Positions 1 through 8,457 of a stretch of DNA of 17,413 bases are shown piece after piece. Under the pieces are notes generated by a model. That model searched no databases, was not told where the DNA came from, and was given only the letters and a program-made list of their open reading frames with translations. Position 1 is the stretch's first letter. The number at the start of each line of letters is the position of its first letter. The translations under genes were made by a program, and so were the position numbers. Source of the stretch: CAYVMN01 sp964452575 (lineage in GTDB: Bacteria; Desulfobacterota; DSM-4660; Desulfatiglandales; Desulfatiglandaceae); contig CAYVMN010000095.1 of assembly GCA_964452575.1 (NCBI GenBank), positions 1 through 17,413 on the forward strand. The letters are read 5' to 3'.

Positions 1-56
<56 letters not shown>

Positions 57-79
57 GAAAAGGGCTTTTTGGGGAAGGC

Positions 80-751
80 TTAGACATTGTCCATATCCTC
101 TGCCATTCGCTTCTTATAATATTCATAGTACTCAAGGACCTTCTTGACATAGGCCTGAGTCGCCTTAATGTGAGGCACTTCCTGATGTTCCTTAACCTTG
201 CTTACTCCGGCGTTATAGGCCGCAACCGCCAGTTTGATATTATCATTGAACTGGTCCAGCAGGTTTCTGACATACTTGACACCGCCATTTACGTTGTTCT
301 CTGGGTCCAGGGCGTCTTCCACACCGAGGGCCTCGGCGGTTCTGGGCATAAGTTGCATCAGACCGCTTGCCCCCTTCTCGGAGACGGCCCTGGCGTTATA
401 CCCTGACTCTGCCATAATGATGGCCTTCACGAGTGCCGGATCCACTGCATGCCGTTTGGCCGCGCGCATAATTATAGGGTGGTACTGTTCCGATCGTTCC
501 GATGCAGCATCGGAATCGGAATTCCTCTGGCAAGGCCTCCTCTTTGGTATACCGACCTCAGAGCCAGGCATGAGACTTGGTGCCAGGGATGATGCCATTG
601 CCATCTCTTTTAGTACGGGCTGGGCCTCGCACTTCTGTGCGTAATACATGAAGTGGAAAAGGGAGAGGACGATTGCCGCTATGAAGAACCACGGCGCGAC
701 TCCGACGCTGCGTCGGAGAAGGAATGGGTCCTTAAATGGGTCATTATCCAT
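80..751 (-). CDS. Membrane-anchored lytic transglycosylase (SLT domain)
   Basis: A 223-residue protein that should cleave the MurNAc-GlcNAc bond of peptidoglycan in the periplasm, releasing 1,6-anhydro ends. Residues 21-38 form one hydrophobic segment after a charged N-terminus, so it is probably held in the inner membrane; no lipobox is seen. Residues 39-88 are a low-complexity linker. The SLT/lysozyme-like domain spans about 89-200: the catalytic Glu is E115 in MAESGYN, followed by GLMQLMPRTA (130-139) and AAYNAG (177-182), all hallmarks of family 1 transglycosylases. The ATG follows an AGAGGTC Shine-Dalgarno. It is divergent from the phosphorylase gene across a 353-bp gap. The fold and activity class are secure; the biological role (recycling, division or secretion) cannot be told from sequence. 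Confidence 0.93.
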   Translation of the reverse strand: MDNDPFKDPFLLRRSVGVAPWFFIAAIVLSLFHFMYYAQKCEAQPVLKEMAMASSLAPSLMPGSEVGIPKRRPCQRNSDSDAASERSEQYHPIIMRAAKRHAVDPALVKAIIMAESGYNARAVSEKGASGLMQLMPRTAEALGVEDALDPENNVNGGVKYVRNLLDQFNDNIKLAVAAYNAGVSKVKEHQEVPHIKATQAYVKKVLEYYEYYKKRMAEDMDNV

Positions 752-811
752 AACTGACCTCTCTTCTATATGCCAATCGGAATCTCAAGCGCATTTGGTT
801 GACGTTTTTTA

Positions 812-828
812 AGCATTTTTTGTGCCAA
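812..828 (-). promoter_or_regulatory. Candidate sigma-54 (-24/-12) promoter of the transglycosylase gene
   Basis: Read on the minus strand the sequence is TTGGCACAAAAAATGCT. It has the GG and GC dinucleotides separated by exactly 10 bases, as in the -24/-12 consensus TGGCAC-N5-TTGC, with one mismatch (ATGC for TTGC). The predicted start would give a leader of roughly 50 bases before the ATG at 751. The palindrome at 831-841 lies just upstream, but is closer than typical enhancer-binding sites. Confidence 0.4.
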
Positions 829-994
829 GTGACAAATTGTCTTTATCTAGCTGTAATCATTATTAAATTTTCAAGAATGATGCCATGAATCAAAAAGTGA
901 AAAGTAGGGAAAGTGTGGCTTTATTGCCCCAATTGTACCCCAAACGCCATAACTGGGTAATCTCGTTTGGATAAACGGCCACATCTCTTGGAAT

Positions 995-1024
995 TGATTG
1001 ACTTTTGATACCCTTTGGCATAAT
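995..1024 (+). promoter_or_regulatory. Candidate sigma-70 promoter for the phosphorylase gene
   Basis: CATAAT at 1019-1024 resembles a -10 box. Possible -35 boxes are TTGATT at 995-1000 (18-base spacer) or TTGACT at 998-1003 (15-base spacer). If this is a real promoter, the TTG at 1024 lies inside the -10 box and cannot be the start codon, which supports the downstream ATG at 1105. Confidence 0.35.
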
Positions 1025-1104
1025 TGAGGAGAATCAAGTCCCTGGATGCCATGGATGAGCGATGGAATCCGGAGGCGGGAGAAAACCCAAGTGGAGATCA
1101 CCGT

Positions 1105-1923
1105 ATGCTTGAAACGATAAGGCAAACCGCGGAGTTCCTGGAATCAAGGCTAGCGGAGCGGCCAAGAGTGGGAATGATTGCCGGAACAGGACTGGGTACC
1201 CTCACTGAACGGATGGAGGTCGACTTCCGTATGGCCTATGAGGAAATCCCTAATTTTCCAAAGGCCTCTGTGGAGGGACATAAAGGTAATCTGGTGGCAG
1301 GCAAAATGGCAGGAATTCCTTTGATCGCCATGGAGGGCCGCTTTCATCTCTACGAAGGGTACACACCCAAGGAGATCACCTTTCCCATCCGGGTTATGGC
1401 AATGCTTGGAGTGAAGTATCTATTCAAATCGAGCGCAGTTGGGGGACTCAATCCCCAATTAGACACCGGGGACCTGGTGATCGTTACAGACCATATCAAC
1501 CTCTCCGGTGTCAACCCCCTTGCAGGTCCAAACCTGGATACCTTTGGTCCGCGATTCCCGGACATGAGCAGGGCCTATGACCCTCACCTGATTATCCTTG
1601 CCAGGGATAAGGCCATAGAATTAGGGATATTAATAAGGCAGGGGGTCTACGTGGGGGTCCACGGGCCAAGCCTTGAGACACCTGCTGAGACCCGATTCCT
1701 GAGGATGATCGGTGCAGATGTGGTGGGCATGTCCACTGTGTCGGAGGTCATCGTGGGGGTCCATTGTGGGCTCAGGATCCTGTCCATAGTTGTCGTAACC
1801 AACATGAATCTACCTGACTGTATGGAGGGAATCTCCCTGGAGCAGGTAATCGCGAATGCCGAAAAGGCATGCGTCAGGCTATCACGACTCTGGGAGATGA
1901 TTGTCGGGGGCTTAGAGACGTAA
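1105..1923 (+). CDS. Purine nucleoside phosphorylase family enzyme; probable methylthioinosine phosphorylase
   Basis: A trimeric-type PNP/MTAP-family enzyme that cleaves a purine nucleoside with phosphate to give base and ribose-1-phosphate. Start choice: ATG 1105 has GTGGAG eight bases upstream and gives 272 residues, the usual family length; an upstream TTG (1024) and ATG (1051) are in frame but would add an atypical tail. Visible motifs, numbered from 1105, are the phosphate loop GTGLG (27-31), GRFHLYEG with H81, TDHIN, GPSLETPAE with E191, VGMSTVSEV, and VVTN with the base-contacting Asn N233. The His expected 12 residues after this Asn in PupG and XapA (His257 in human PNP, which contacts the ribose 5'-OH) is Leu245. 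The NAAGG box is replaced by SAVGG. These changes and the nearby mtaD suggest a 5'-methylthio-6-oxopurine substrate. The 3' end overlaps the convergent dehydrogenase gene by 12 bases. Confidence 0.88.
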   Translation: MLETIRQTAEFLESRLAERPRVGMIAGTGLGTLTERMEVDFRMAYEEIPNFPKASVEGHKGNLVAGKMAGIPLIAMEGRFHLYEGYTPKEITFPIRVMAMLGVKYLFKSSAVGGLNPQLDTGDLVIVTDHINLSGVNPLAGPNLDTFGPRFPDMSRAYDPHLIILARDKAIELGILIRQGVYVGVHGPSLETPAETRFLRMIGADVVGMSTVSEVIVGVHCGLRILSIVVVTNMNLPDCMEGISLEQVIANAEKACVRLSRLWEMIVGGLET

Positions 1924-2865
1924 CAATATTTTCAGTGTCTCCGGCTCCCCTGCATGTTCAAATGCCCTCACCGCATCCTCGATGGGATAGATCTTCGTAA
2001 TCAGCCTTTCAACGGGGATATCCGGATAGGATCTGAAGACACCTAACCCCTCCCTGAACCTTCCGCACCGGGAGCCTATCAACGTGATCTCTTTGACAAC
2101 GATGGGTGTCAAATTGGGCCCTGTTTTTGACTCCATTGTTGACTTGAGCACTATGATCCCACGCGGCCGACAGAGAGATATGGCATCATCTAGCCCGGCG
2201 CCGGCGCCGGTAGCCTCCACCACGATATCAGCGCCAGGCCTCATCTCTTCACTCCCCAGGGCTATTTTGAGGTTGCGCCACCTCGCCTTTTTAAGCTTCT
2301 CCGGATGATGCCCCACCAGGGTGACGTCGTCTGCTACTGTTGAGAGCACCCATGCGCACAGGATCCCCAGTCGTCCATCCCCCACTACCACCACCCGCTC
2401 CAAACCCCTCAATGTCACCTGTTCCAGGACCTCACATGCTGCGGATAAAGGCTCCGTGAAGACCGCCTGTGCATCTGAGAGATATGGCGGAAGCTCCTGG
2501 AGATTCCATGTGGGGAGCATGCAGTAATCCGCCATGCACCCATCCAGATTCAGGATTCCCAGCACCCTGCGATCAGGACAGTGTCGCCCCAGACCCTTCC
2601 TGCACCACTCACAGTGGCCGCAGGACGCATTGATCTCTCCGACGACACGCTTATCAAGCCATTGGGCGGCCTCGCATTGATCTACCACCCCCACGAACTC
2701 ATGGCCCAGGACCCCCTTGAATCCCCTGTACCCCTTTATGAGCTCCATGTCCGTCCCGCAGATGCCGGCCAATCGCAAACGTATCCGTGCCCAACCGGGA
2801 GGGGCCTCCGGTATCGAGTAGTCCCTTAGAAATCTCAGGTGACCGTCCAGTACAACCGCCCTCAT
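1912..2865 (-). CDS. Zinc-dependent MDR-family alcohol/polyol dehydrogenase
   Basis: A 317-residue medium-chain dehydrogenase/reductase. The N-terminal GroES-like catalytic domain shows the catalytic zinc ligand C36 in ICGTD, the GHE motif (H55, E56) and a second Glu in FTEPL (E138). The structural zinc lobe has four cysteines, C82, C85, C88 and C96. The Rossmann domain begins near 157 with VVGDGRLG (160-167). No acidic residue follows the second beta strand (the sequence there is VGHHPEK), so NAD versus NADP use is not clear. The protein is somewhat shorter than the 340-350 residues usual in the family. The ATG follows GAGGAGAAAGGAC. It is convergent with the phosphorylase gene, with a 12-bp overlap, and divergent from mtaD. 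The substrate is unknown. Confidence 0.9.
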   Translation of the reverse strand: MRAVVLDGHLRFLRDYSIPEAPPGWARIRLRLAGICGTDMELIKGYRGFKGVLGHEFVGVVDQCEAAQWLDKRVVGEINASCGHCEWCRKGLGRHCPDRRVLGILNLDGCMADYCMLPTWNLQELPPYLSDAQAVFTEPLSAACEVLEQVTLRGLERVVVVGDGRLGILCAWVLSTVADDVTLVGHHPEKLKKARWRNLKIALGSEEMRPGADIVVEATGAGAGLDDAISLCRPRGIIVLKSTMESKTGPNLTPIVVKEITLIGSRCGRFREGLGVFRSYPDIPVERLITKIYPIEDAVRAFEHAGEPETLKILLRL

Positions 2866-3045
2866 ATCTGTCCTTTCTCCTCACCCCCCTGCCCTCTTCG
2901 TCCCAATCCTTAATCGTAGGGAACACTTGAAGAGCCCACTCCCCGCGGTCTGCCATCTACTCCTCAGTGTTTTCAAACCGCTAAGCCATTACAATTGTAG
3001 CCGAAGTCTCCGGATTCGTCCACAGCTCATTCGTCCAACTCCGAC

Positions 3046-3074
3046 TTGACGTAGAGGACTAGGACATTTACCAT
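3046..3074 (+). promoter_or_regulatory. Candidate sigma-70 promoter of the mtaD operon
   Basis: TTGACG at 3046-3051 (five of six consensus bases) is followed after 17 bases by TACCAT at 3069-3074 (four of six). It lies 47 bases upstream of the mtaD start in the 256-bp gap between divergent genes. A second AT-rich box, TATAAC at 3074-3079, overlaps it but has no good -35. The call rests on consensus match and spacing only. Confidence 0.4.
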
Positions 3075-3121
3075 ATAACTTTCTTTCTCAAACCATTTCG
3101 ATCACATTCAGGGGTGAAATT

Positions 3122-4438
3122 ATGGAGCCGGTGGATATAATTATTGAAAACGGGACCATTTTGACTATGGACCACAAAAACCCCATTATCGAGGGGGGGG
3201 TTCTTTGCATAAAGGGCGACACCATTTCCCACCTCGGATCAAAGGGACAGGATATATTTGAGGCGCAAAAAAAGATCGATGCCAGAGAGGGACTGATCCT
3301 CCCCGGACTGATCAATGGCCACACCCACGCAGCCATGAGCCTCTTCAGGGGCCTGGCAGACGACCTACCCCTCATGGAATGGCTGAACAAGTATATCTTT
3401 CCGCTGGAAAAGAGGATGGACGGGGATTTTGTTTACACCGGGACAATGCTCGCCTGTGCAGAGATGATCCTGTCAGGCACCACCACATTCTGCGACATGT
3501 ATGTCTTCGAGGGGGAAGTGGCAAAGGCAGCTAGAGAGGCGGGGATGAGATGTCTGGTAGGAGAGGTCCTGTATGATTTCCCATCACCCAACTACGGGCC
3601 CATCGAGAAAGGTTTTGAATACACGGAGTCGTTGATCAAAAAGTGGCAGGGCGATCCGATTGTTTCAATCGCGATAGAGCCCCACTCCCTTTTCACATGC
3701 GGTCCTGATCTCCTGACCGCCGCAAACGTCCTGGCCCTGGAATATGGCGTGCCACTGGTAATCCACCTGGCCGAGACACGGAGCGAGGTTGCCGAGCTGA
3801 AAGAGAGATATGGCAAGGATCCCATTGAGCACCTCCATTCCCTTGGCCTCCTTGGCCCACACCTGATCGCGGATCATTGCGTACACCTGGATTCCAGGGC
3901 CATCAGGATGATGGCCGAGCACGGGGTAAAGGTCATTCACAATCCGGAGAGCAATATGAAACTGGCCTGCGGGGTTGCGCCCGTGCCCGAGATGCTTCGT
4001 CACGGTGTGACCGTGGGTCTGGGGACGGACGGATGCGCCTCGAATAACAACCTGGACCTCCTTGCAGAGATGGATACCGCCGCAAAGCTTCATAAGGTCC
4101 ACAACATGGATCCAACGCTCATGGATGCCCTCACCGTGCTGAAGATGGCCACGATCGAAGGCGCAAGGGCCCTGGGCCTCGATCGGGTTACCGGCTCTCT
4201 CAAAGTGGGTAAGAAGGCGGACGTGATCGTCGTGGACACCCAGAGGCCCCACCTGACACCCATGTACAGTCCCTATTCTCACCTGGTCTACTCGGCGAGG
4301 GGCAACGATGTGGTCCATTCCATAATCAATGGTCGTCATGTCATGGAGGACCGACGCCTTCTAACCCTGAACTTAGACGAGGTGATGGCAAGGGCAAGGG
4401 AGAAATCCTTGCAGGTAAAGGAGTGGCTTTTTGATTAA
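3122..4438 (+). CDS. mtaD: 5-methylthioadenosine/S-adenosylhomocysteine deaminase
   Basis: A 438-residue amidohydrolase of the MtaD/SsnA group, which deaminates MTA to methylthioinosine and SAH to S-inosylhomocysteine in the cytosol. Metal ligands seen are H67 and H69 (NGHTHAAM), H215 (VIHLAET, with catalytic E218), H252 in ADHCVHL, and D303 in GLGTDGCASNN. The segment LFRGLADDLPLMEWL (75-88) is characteristic of this subfamily and separates it from guanine or cytosine deaminases. The C-terminal beta-sandwich is present, with GSLKVGKKADVIVVD. ATG 3122 is preceded by GGGGTGA. It is the first gene of a tightly packed run; its stop overlaps the TTG start of the next gene by 8 bases. Together with the phosphorylase it would make a two-step MTA salvage route. 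Confidence 0.93.
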   Translation: MEPVDIIIENGTILTMDHKNPIIEGGVLCIKGDTISHLGSKGQDIFEAQKKIDAREGLILPGLINGHTHAAMSLFRGLADDLPLMEWLNKYIFPLEKRMDGDFVYTGTMLACAEMILSGTTTFCDMYVFEGEVAKAAREAGMRCLVGEVLYDFPSPNYGPIEKGFEYTESLIKKWQGDPIVSIAIEPHSLFTCGPDLLTAANVLALEYGVPLVIHLAETRSEVAELKERYGKDPIEHLHSLGLLGPHLIADHCVHLDSRAIRMMAEHGVKVIHNPESNMKLACGVAPVPEMLRHGVTVGLGTDGCASNNNLDLLAEMDTAAKLHKVHNMDPTLMDALTVLKMATIEGARALGLDRVTGSLKVGKKADVIVVDTQRPHLTPMYSPYSHLVYSARGNDVVHSIINGRHVMEDRRLLTLNLDEVMARAREKSLQVKEWLFD

Positions 4439-5261
4439 GAGATATGATACAGGGGCCCTTGTCTCAAGGGAGGTCAGATTTGTCGCCCTTGGAAGCAGGC
4501 TGAAGGGTGTGCCGGAGGTCCTTACCCTGGGGGTGCGACCCAATTTCATGGACTATTCCCCCACCGAAAGGAGGCTGATCCTTAACGCCGAAATCATCCT
4601 CTTCCCAACCCTCAACTATGCCCAGTTTCTCAGCACCATCGGAAAGAGGATCTTTCCCAGCCTGGAGACCCACCTCTATTCCGATGAGAAGATAAAGCAG
4701 ACGACCCTATTTTACATGCTGGGGATACCCCACCCCCGCACCCGGATCTACTATCACCTCCACCATCAAGAGATCTCACAGGAATTCTCTTTCCCATTCA
4801 TCGGAAAACTCCCAAGAAGTTCTGCCCAGGGGAGAGGGGTCTTCTTGATCCAAAATTCAGAGGATCTCGAAAGATACCTTGGGCTAACGAAGGTCGCGTA
4901 CGTCCAGGAGTACCTGCCACATGAACGTGACCTGCGGGTCGTACTCATAAATTACAGCCCTGTCCTTGCCTATTGGCGCATAAGCGCACCTGAAGACTTT
5001 AGGACTAATCTCTTTCAGGGAGGGAAAGCCTGCTTTTCAGATGTCCCTTCAGAAGGCATAGCCCTGGCACAGGAATCTGCCAGGAAGTGCAGGTTCGATG
5101 ATGTGGGTATGGATCTTATTCCTCACTCGGGGGAGTGGTATGTTATTGAGGCCAACATGAAATATGGCCGAAAGGGCTTGAAAATGAAGGGAATTGAGCT
5201 AAAAGACATCATGCGTCAAAGGCTCGTTTCAGGAGAACTTCTGGAAGGATATCATGGGTAA
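4431..5261 (+). CDS. RimK-like ATP-grasp ligase
   Basis: A 276-residue ATP-grasp enzyme of the RimK/LysX type, which joins a carboxylate to an amine via an acyl-phosphate. The N-terminal pre-ATP-grasp part is about residues 15-85. The ATP-binding strand FPFIGK (K126) and glycine-rich SSAQGRGVFL follow. QEYLPHERDLRV (159-170) matches the RimK QEF-x-DIRV segment, FRTNLFQGG (190-198) matches the RimK FRxNLxxGG signature, and the metal-binding E240 and N242 are in VIEANMKYG. Start: TTG 4431 has AAGGAG seven bases upstream, and no ATG is in frame nearby. It overlaps mtaD by 8 bases and the PBP1A gene by 8 bases, so translation is probably coupled. The acceptor substrate is unknown; the neighbourhood does not identify one. 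Confidence 0.85.
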   Translation: MIKRYDTGALVSREVRFVALGSRLKGVPEVLTLGVRPNFMDYSPTERRLILNAEIILFPTLNYAQFLSTIGKRIFPSLETHLYSDEKIKQTTLFYMLGIPHPRTRIYYHLHHQEISQEFSFPFIGKLPRSSAQGRGVFLIQNSEDLERYLGLTKVAYVQEYLPHERDLRVVLINYSPVLAYWRISAPEDFRTNLFQGGKACFSDVPSEGIALAQESARKCRFDDVGMDLIPHSGEWYVIEANMKYGRKGLKMKGIELKDIMRQRLVSGELLEGYHG

Positions 5262-8200
5262 AAAGGTAAAAATCCTTATCCTGGTTCTCAGCATCCTTAT
5301 CCTGGTTCCAGTATCTTTCCTTGGATATGTCTTTCTCAAGGTGACCCGTGAGGCCTCAAGCCGCATTGATAAGGGGGCAATTGATCGCATCATTGCCTCG
5401 GAAAGTCCTGTTTATTACGATGACGGCCATACCCCTATCGGCGTCTTTTTTGAAAAGACCCACCGCAAGTACGTCAAGTATGACGAAATACCCGATGTCT
5501 TTATAAAGGCCATGGTGGCTGCAGAGGACAGAAATTTTTTCACCCACTGGGGGTTTGATCCCAAGGCAATGTTAAGGGCCCTTGTGGTCAATCTCAGGGC
5601 AGGAAGGGTGGTTCAGGGCGGCAGCACAATAACCCAGCAGACTGCCAAGAACATCTTCCGGCGAGAGAAGAGATCCTACGAGGCGAAGCTCAAGGAAGTG
5701 ATCCAGTCATTTCTCCTTGAAAGGAGATTCACCAAGGAGGAAATCCTTGAGATGTATGCAAATCAGTTCCTTGTGACAGGTTACGGAAAAGGCCTCAAGA
5801 TCGCAGCCCGGTATTATTTCGGAAAGGATTCAAAGGATCTGGACCTGGTGGAGGCCGCATTTATTGCGGGTTCGGTCAAGGGGCCGAACCGTTACAATCC
5901 ATTTATCAAGAAAAGCCAGGCAGAAAAGAAAGAGGCAAGGAGGCTTGCCAAACTGCGTAAGGACTATGTCCTTTCTAAGATGCTGGCCCTCAACTTCATT
6001 ACCAATGACCAGTACCTCCTGGCAAGAGAGAAAGAGGTCCCTTTCAAGGAGGGAAAGATAACCTATCGGTTGAATGTTATCCTGGACTATATCCGCCAGC
6101 AACTTGAATCTGACTATTTCAGAGAGGTCCTCCAGGAAGAGGGGATAGAGAATTTTGCCACTTCCGGCATCAGCATCTACACCTCTATTCATAAGGAGAC
6201 CCAGGAGGCAGCGCTTAAAAGCCTCCGAACGCATCTCCCACTCATGGATATCCAACTAAACGGCCTCGGCACCATCGAAGATACCCCGGATGGGCTTATC
6301 GAGAAAGGCCCGAGGACCTCAGAAGGGAACCTCCCCTTCCTGGCGCGAATCAACTCTATCAGTAAAGACAATGAAAATGGTCACCTGGTGGTTTCGTGGG
6401 AAAACGGCGGGGGAATCATTGACTACAAGGGACTTAAGGGTGTCGCTGGTGCATGGCTGAAATGGAAGTCAGGACCATGGGCGGTATTTGAGAAAAAGGA
6501 TCTCCCCAAGTTCCTGGAAAATCTGCACGTGGGAGACCTTGTGGCCGTCCAGATGGCCCCCTCTTCGGAGCCATCGAAAGATGGCAAGGCAAGTAAAAGA
6601 TTGACGCTCTCAAAGATACCTCAGCTTGAAGGGGGCATTGTCGTGCTCCACAAGGGCATGATAAAGGCGATGGTGGGCGGTTTCCAGGACCGTTTTTTCA
6701 ACCGGGCCGTAGATGCAAAGAGGCAGCTGGGCTCTATCTTCAAGCCTATCGTATACGCAGCGGCCTTACAGCTCAAGTGGAACAACCTTGATCCGCTGAA
6801 AAACGTAAGAGACATCTTTCGATTTGAAAACACATACTATCTGCCTCGACCCGACCATACCCCCCAGAGCCAGGAGGTCTCAATGGCCTGGGCAGGGGCA
6901 AACTCGGAAAACCTGGCCACTGTATGGCTGATCTACCATCTGACCGAAAACCTGAATATGAGCGAATTCAGGCAGGTTGCTAACATTGTCGGACTGGACA
7001 GGAAGAGAGGTGAGTCTTATCAGGATTACGCTGAACGAATCCGGGACCGTAATGGGGTTCTGGTCAACAAAGAGGCACTCATGGAGGCAGCCTTTGAAGA
7101 GGCAAGAAAGGAGATTGAATCGGATCTCCTCTTCGGAGGCCAGGAAGAAGTCCTAAAGAACCTCAGGCGACTTCACTTTAACATTGAAAGCCCCCTCATA
7201 GAGGCTGAAACACCGGAGGAAAGGCAACTGCTCAGATACAGCTTCAAGAGGCTCATTGACCTTGACGAGAAGATGAGGGAGCGGTTCCAGAAGATCCAGA
7301 TCCTGCATGGTCAGTATGCTGGGGAGAAAAACCCGATGGTGTGGCAGGAACTCTCACGGGATCTCGACCATTTCTACAGGACCCAGGGTAAGGAGCCAAG
7401 GGTTGTCTTCATAGAAAACCCTGAAGGCCCGGCCCGTGAAGGGTTGATTCCTGTTACCCCCGAATGGGTAACTGAAGACCCGGGATGGAGCAGGGAAAAG
7501 ATATGGATCGATGGCCTGGTAACCTCAGGGTCCCTGTACCTGATCCAGGGGCATATTAGAGATGCCTACGAGCGGTTTCTTACTTACAAACCCTATGATT
7601 TTGAGGTCCTTTGCAAGATTCGGGACTTCAGGACCCTTGTCAATCTCTCCTATGTGGTATATCTTTGCGAGAGGATCGGGATTGCTACAAGACTGGATCC
7701 GGTCCTTTCCTTCCCCCTGGGACCAAACTCCATCAGCATCCTGGAGGCTGCGGTGGCCTATCAGTCCCTGATAACGGGCCAGGTCTATCCCCTTTCGCCG
7801 GACGGTGGTTTAAACATGGTCCCTCTTATCACCAAGATCGTAGACAGGGAGGGTGAAATCATCTGGGAATACGAGCCAAAACCTGAGAGGGTGCTATCCC
7901 CCAGGGTATCCAGCCTTGTAACTGAGATCCTCAGGAAGGTCATGCAGGTAGGTACCGGCAGGAAGGCCAGGGATGCGGTCATGGCCCTCGACATCCCCAT
8001 CCCCACTCTTGGAAAGACGGGAACCGCCGATCAGTTTACGAATTCCGGCTTTGTGGGCCTGGTACCTGGACCTGACGAAAGGACCGGACAGCTTGATCTC
8101 AATGATGGATACGTAATTGCCGCCTACGTGGGGTATGATGATAATCGACCAATGAAGGCACAGCACTTCGCCATATACGGTTCTTCAGGCGCCTTACCAC

Positions 8201-8457
8201 TCTGGATCGATACCGCTAATGCCGTCACCGAGTCTGAGAATTATACGAAGGCACTCCAGCTTGCAGACCTTGTATTCGGTACGGCGCAGAATCTAATTCC
8301 AATTCAGGGCGATCTCAAGCTCATACCCGTATCAAAGGTATCTGGGCTCCCCTCAACCGCCCCTTCCCCCTACAAGGTAATTGGAGAAGTCGAGGATAGC
8401 GGTGGCACTCTTGTCCTTAAGAGGCACTTTGAGCCAGTGGGAGGAAAGCCCCAATGA
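5254..8457 (+). CDS. mrcA: Class A penicillin-binding protein 1A (bifunctional transglycosylase/transpeptidase)
   Basis: A 1067-residue inner-membrane enzyme that polymerises lipid II and crosslinks peptidoglycan in the periplasm. One N-terminal membrane segment lies at about 7-28. The GT51 domain (about 50-225) has catalytic E91 in EDRNFFTHWG, GGSTITQQTAKN (122-133) and the KEVIQSFLLERRFTKEEILE region. An OB/linker region with an inserted domain follows (about 270-455). The transpeptidase domain has all three motifs: S494-x-x-K497 (GSIFKP), S551-E-N553 and K921-T-G923. About 370 residues separate SEN and KTG, clearly more than in typical PBP1A enzymes; the charged, helical segment around 570-760 accounts for the excess and for the large size. 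It starts with ATG after GGAAGG, overlaps the ATP-grasp gene, and ends in an ATGA overlap with the lipoprotein gene. Confidence 0.95.
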   Translation: MGKKVKILILVLSILILVPVSFLGYVFLKVTREASSRIDKGAIDRIIASESPVYYDDGHTPIGVFFEKTHRKYVKYDEIPDVFIKAMVAAEDRNFFTHWGFDPKAMLRALVVNLRAGRVVQGGSTITQQTAKNIFRREKRSYEAKLKEVIQSFLLERRFTKEEILEMYANQFLVTGYGKGLKIAARYYFGKDSKDLDLVEAAFIAGSVKGPNRYNPFIKKSQAEKKEARRLAKLRKDYVLSKMLALNFITNDQYLLAREKEVPFKEGKITYRLNVILDYIRQQLESDYFREVLQEEGIENFATSGISIYTSIHKETQEAALKSLRTHLPLMDIQLNGLGTIEDTPDGLIEKGPRTSEGNLPFLARINSISKDNENGHLVVSWENGGGIIDYKGLKGVAGAWLKWKSGPWAVFEKKDLPKFLENLHVGDLVAVQMAPSSEPSKDGKASKRLTLSKIPQLEGGIVVLHKGMIKAMVGGFQDRFFNRAVDAKRQLGSIFKPIVYAAALQLKWNNLDPLKNVRDIFRFENTYYLPRPDHTPQSQEVSMAWAGANSENLATVWLIYHLTENLNMSEFRQVANIVGLDRKRGESYQDYAERIRDRNGVLVNKEALMEAAFEEARKEIESDLLFGGQEEVLKNLRRLHFNIESPLIEAETPEERQLLRYSFKRLIDLDEKMRERFQKIQILHGQYAGEKNPMVWQELSRDLDHFYRTQGKEPRVVFIENPEGPAREGLIPVTPEWVTEDPGWSREKIWIDGLVTSGSLYLIQGHIRDAYERFLTYKPYDFEVLCKIRDFRTLVNLSYVVYLCERIGIATRLDPVLSFPLGPNSISILEAAVAYQSLITGQVYPLSPDGGLNMVPLITKIVDREGEIIWEYEPKPERVLSPRVSSLVTEILRKVMQVGTGRKARDAVMALDIPIPTLGKTGTADQFTNSGFVGLVPGPDERTGQLDLNDGYVIAAYVGYDDNRPMKAQHFAIYGSSGALPLWIDTANAVTESENYTKALQLADLVFGTAQNLIPIQGDLKLIPVSKVSGLPSTAPSPYKVIGEVEDSGGTLVLKRHFEPVGGKPQ

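Larger units (their letters stand above)
752..1104. other. Intergenic region between divergent genes
   Basis: This 353-bp gap is AT-richer than the flanking genes. It holds a candidate sigma-54 promoter for the leftward transglycosylase (812-828 read on the minus strand), an 11-bp palindrome GACAAATTGTC at 831-841 just upstream of it, and a weak sigma-70-like promoter for the rightward phosphorylase near 995-1024. No convincing small gene was seen; an 84-codon minus-strand frame at 871-1125 has no recognisable motif and runs into the phosphorylase start. Confidence 0.6.

Noticed and set aside
1024..1104. Upstream TTG/ATG starts for the phosphorylase
   Set aside because: They would add 18-27 residues not seen in the family, and a likely -10 box covers the TTG; ATG 1105 has the better ribosome site and gives the usual length.
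1918..1930. Bidirectional terminator between the convergent phosphorylase and dehydrogenase genes
   Set aside because: The genes overlap by 12 bases and no stem followed by a T-run is visible.
3665..4339. 224-codon minus-strand open frame inside mtaD
   Set aside because: It lies wholly opposite a well-conserved amidohydrolase gene, has no recognisable motif and is a shadow of the coding strand.
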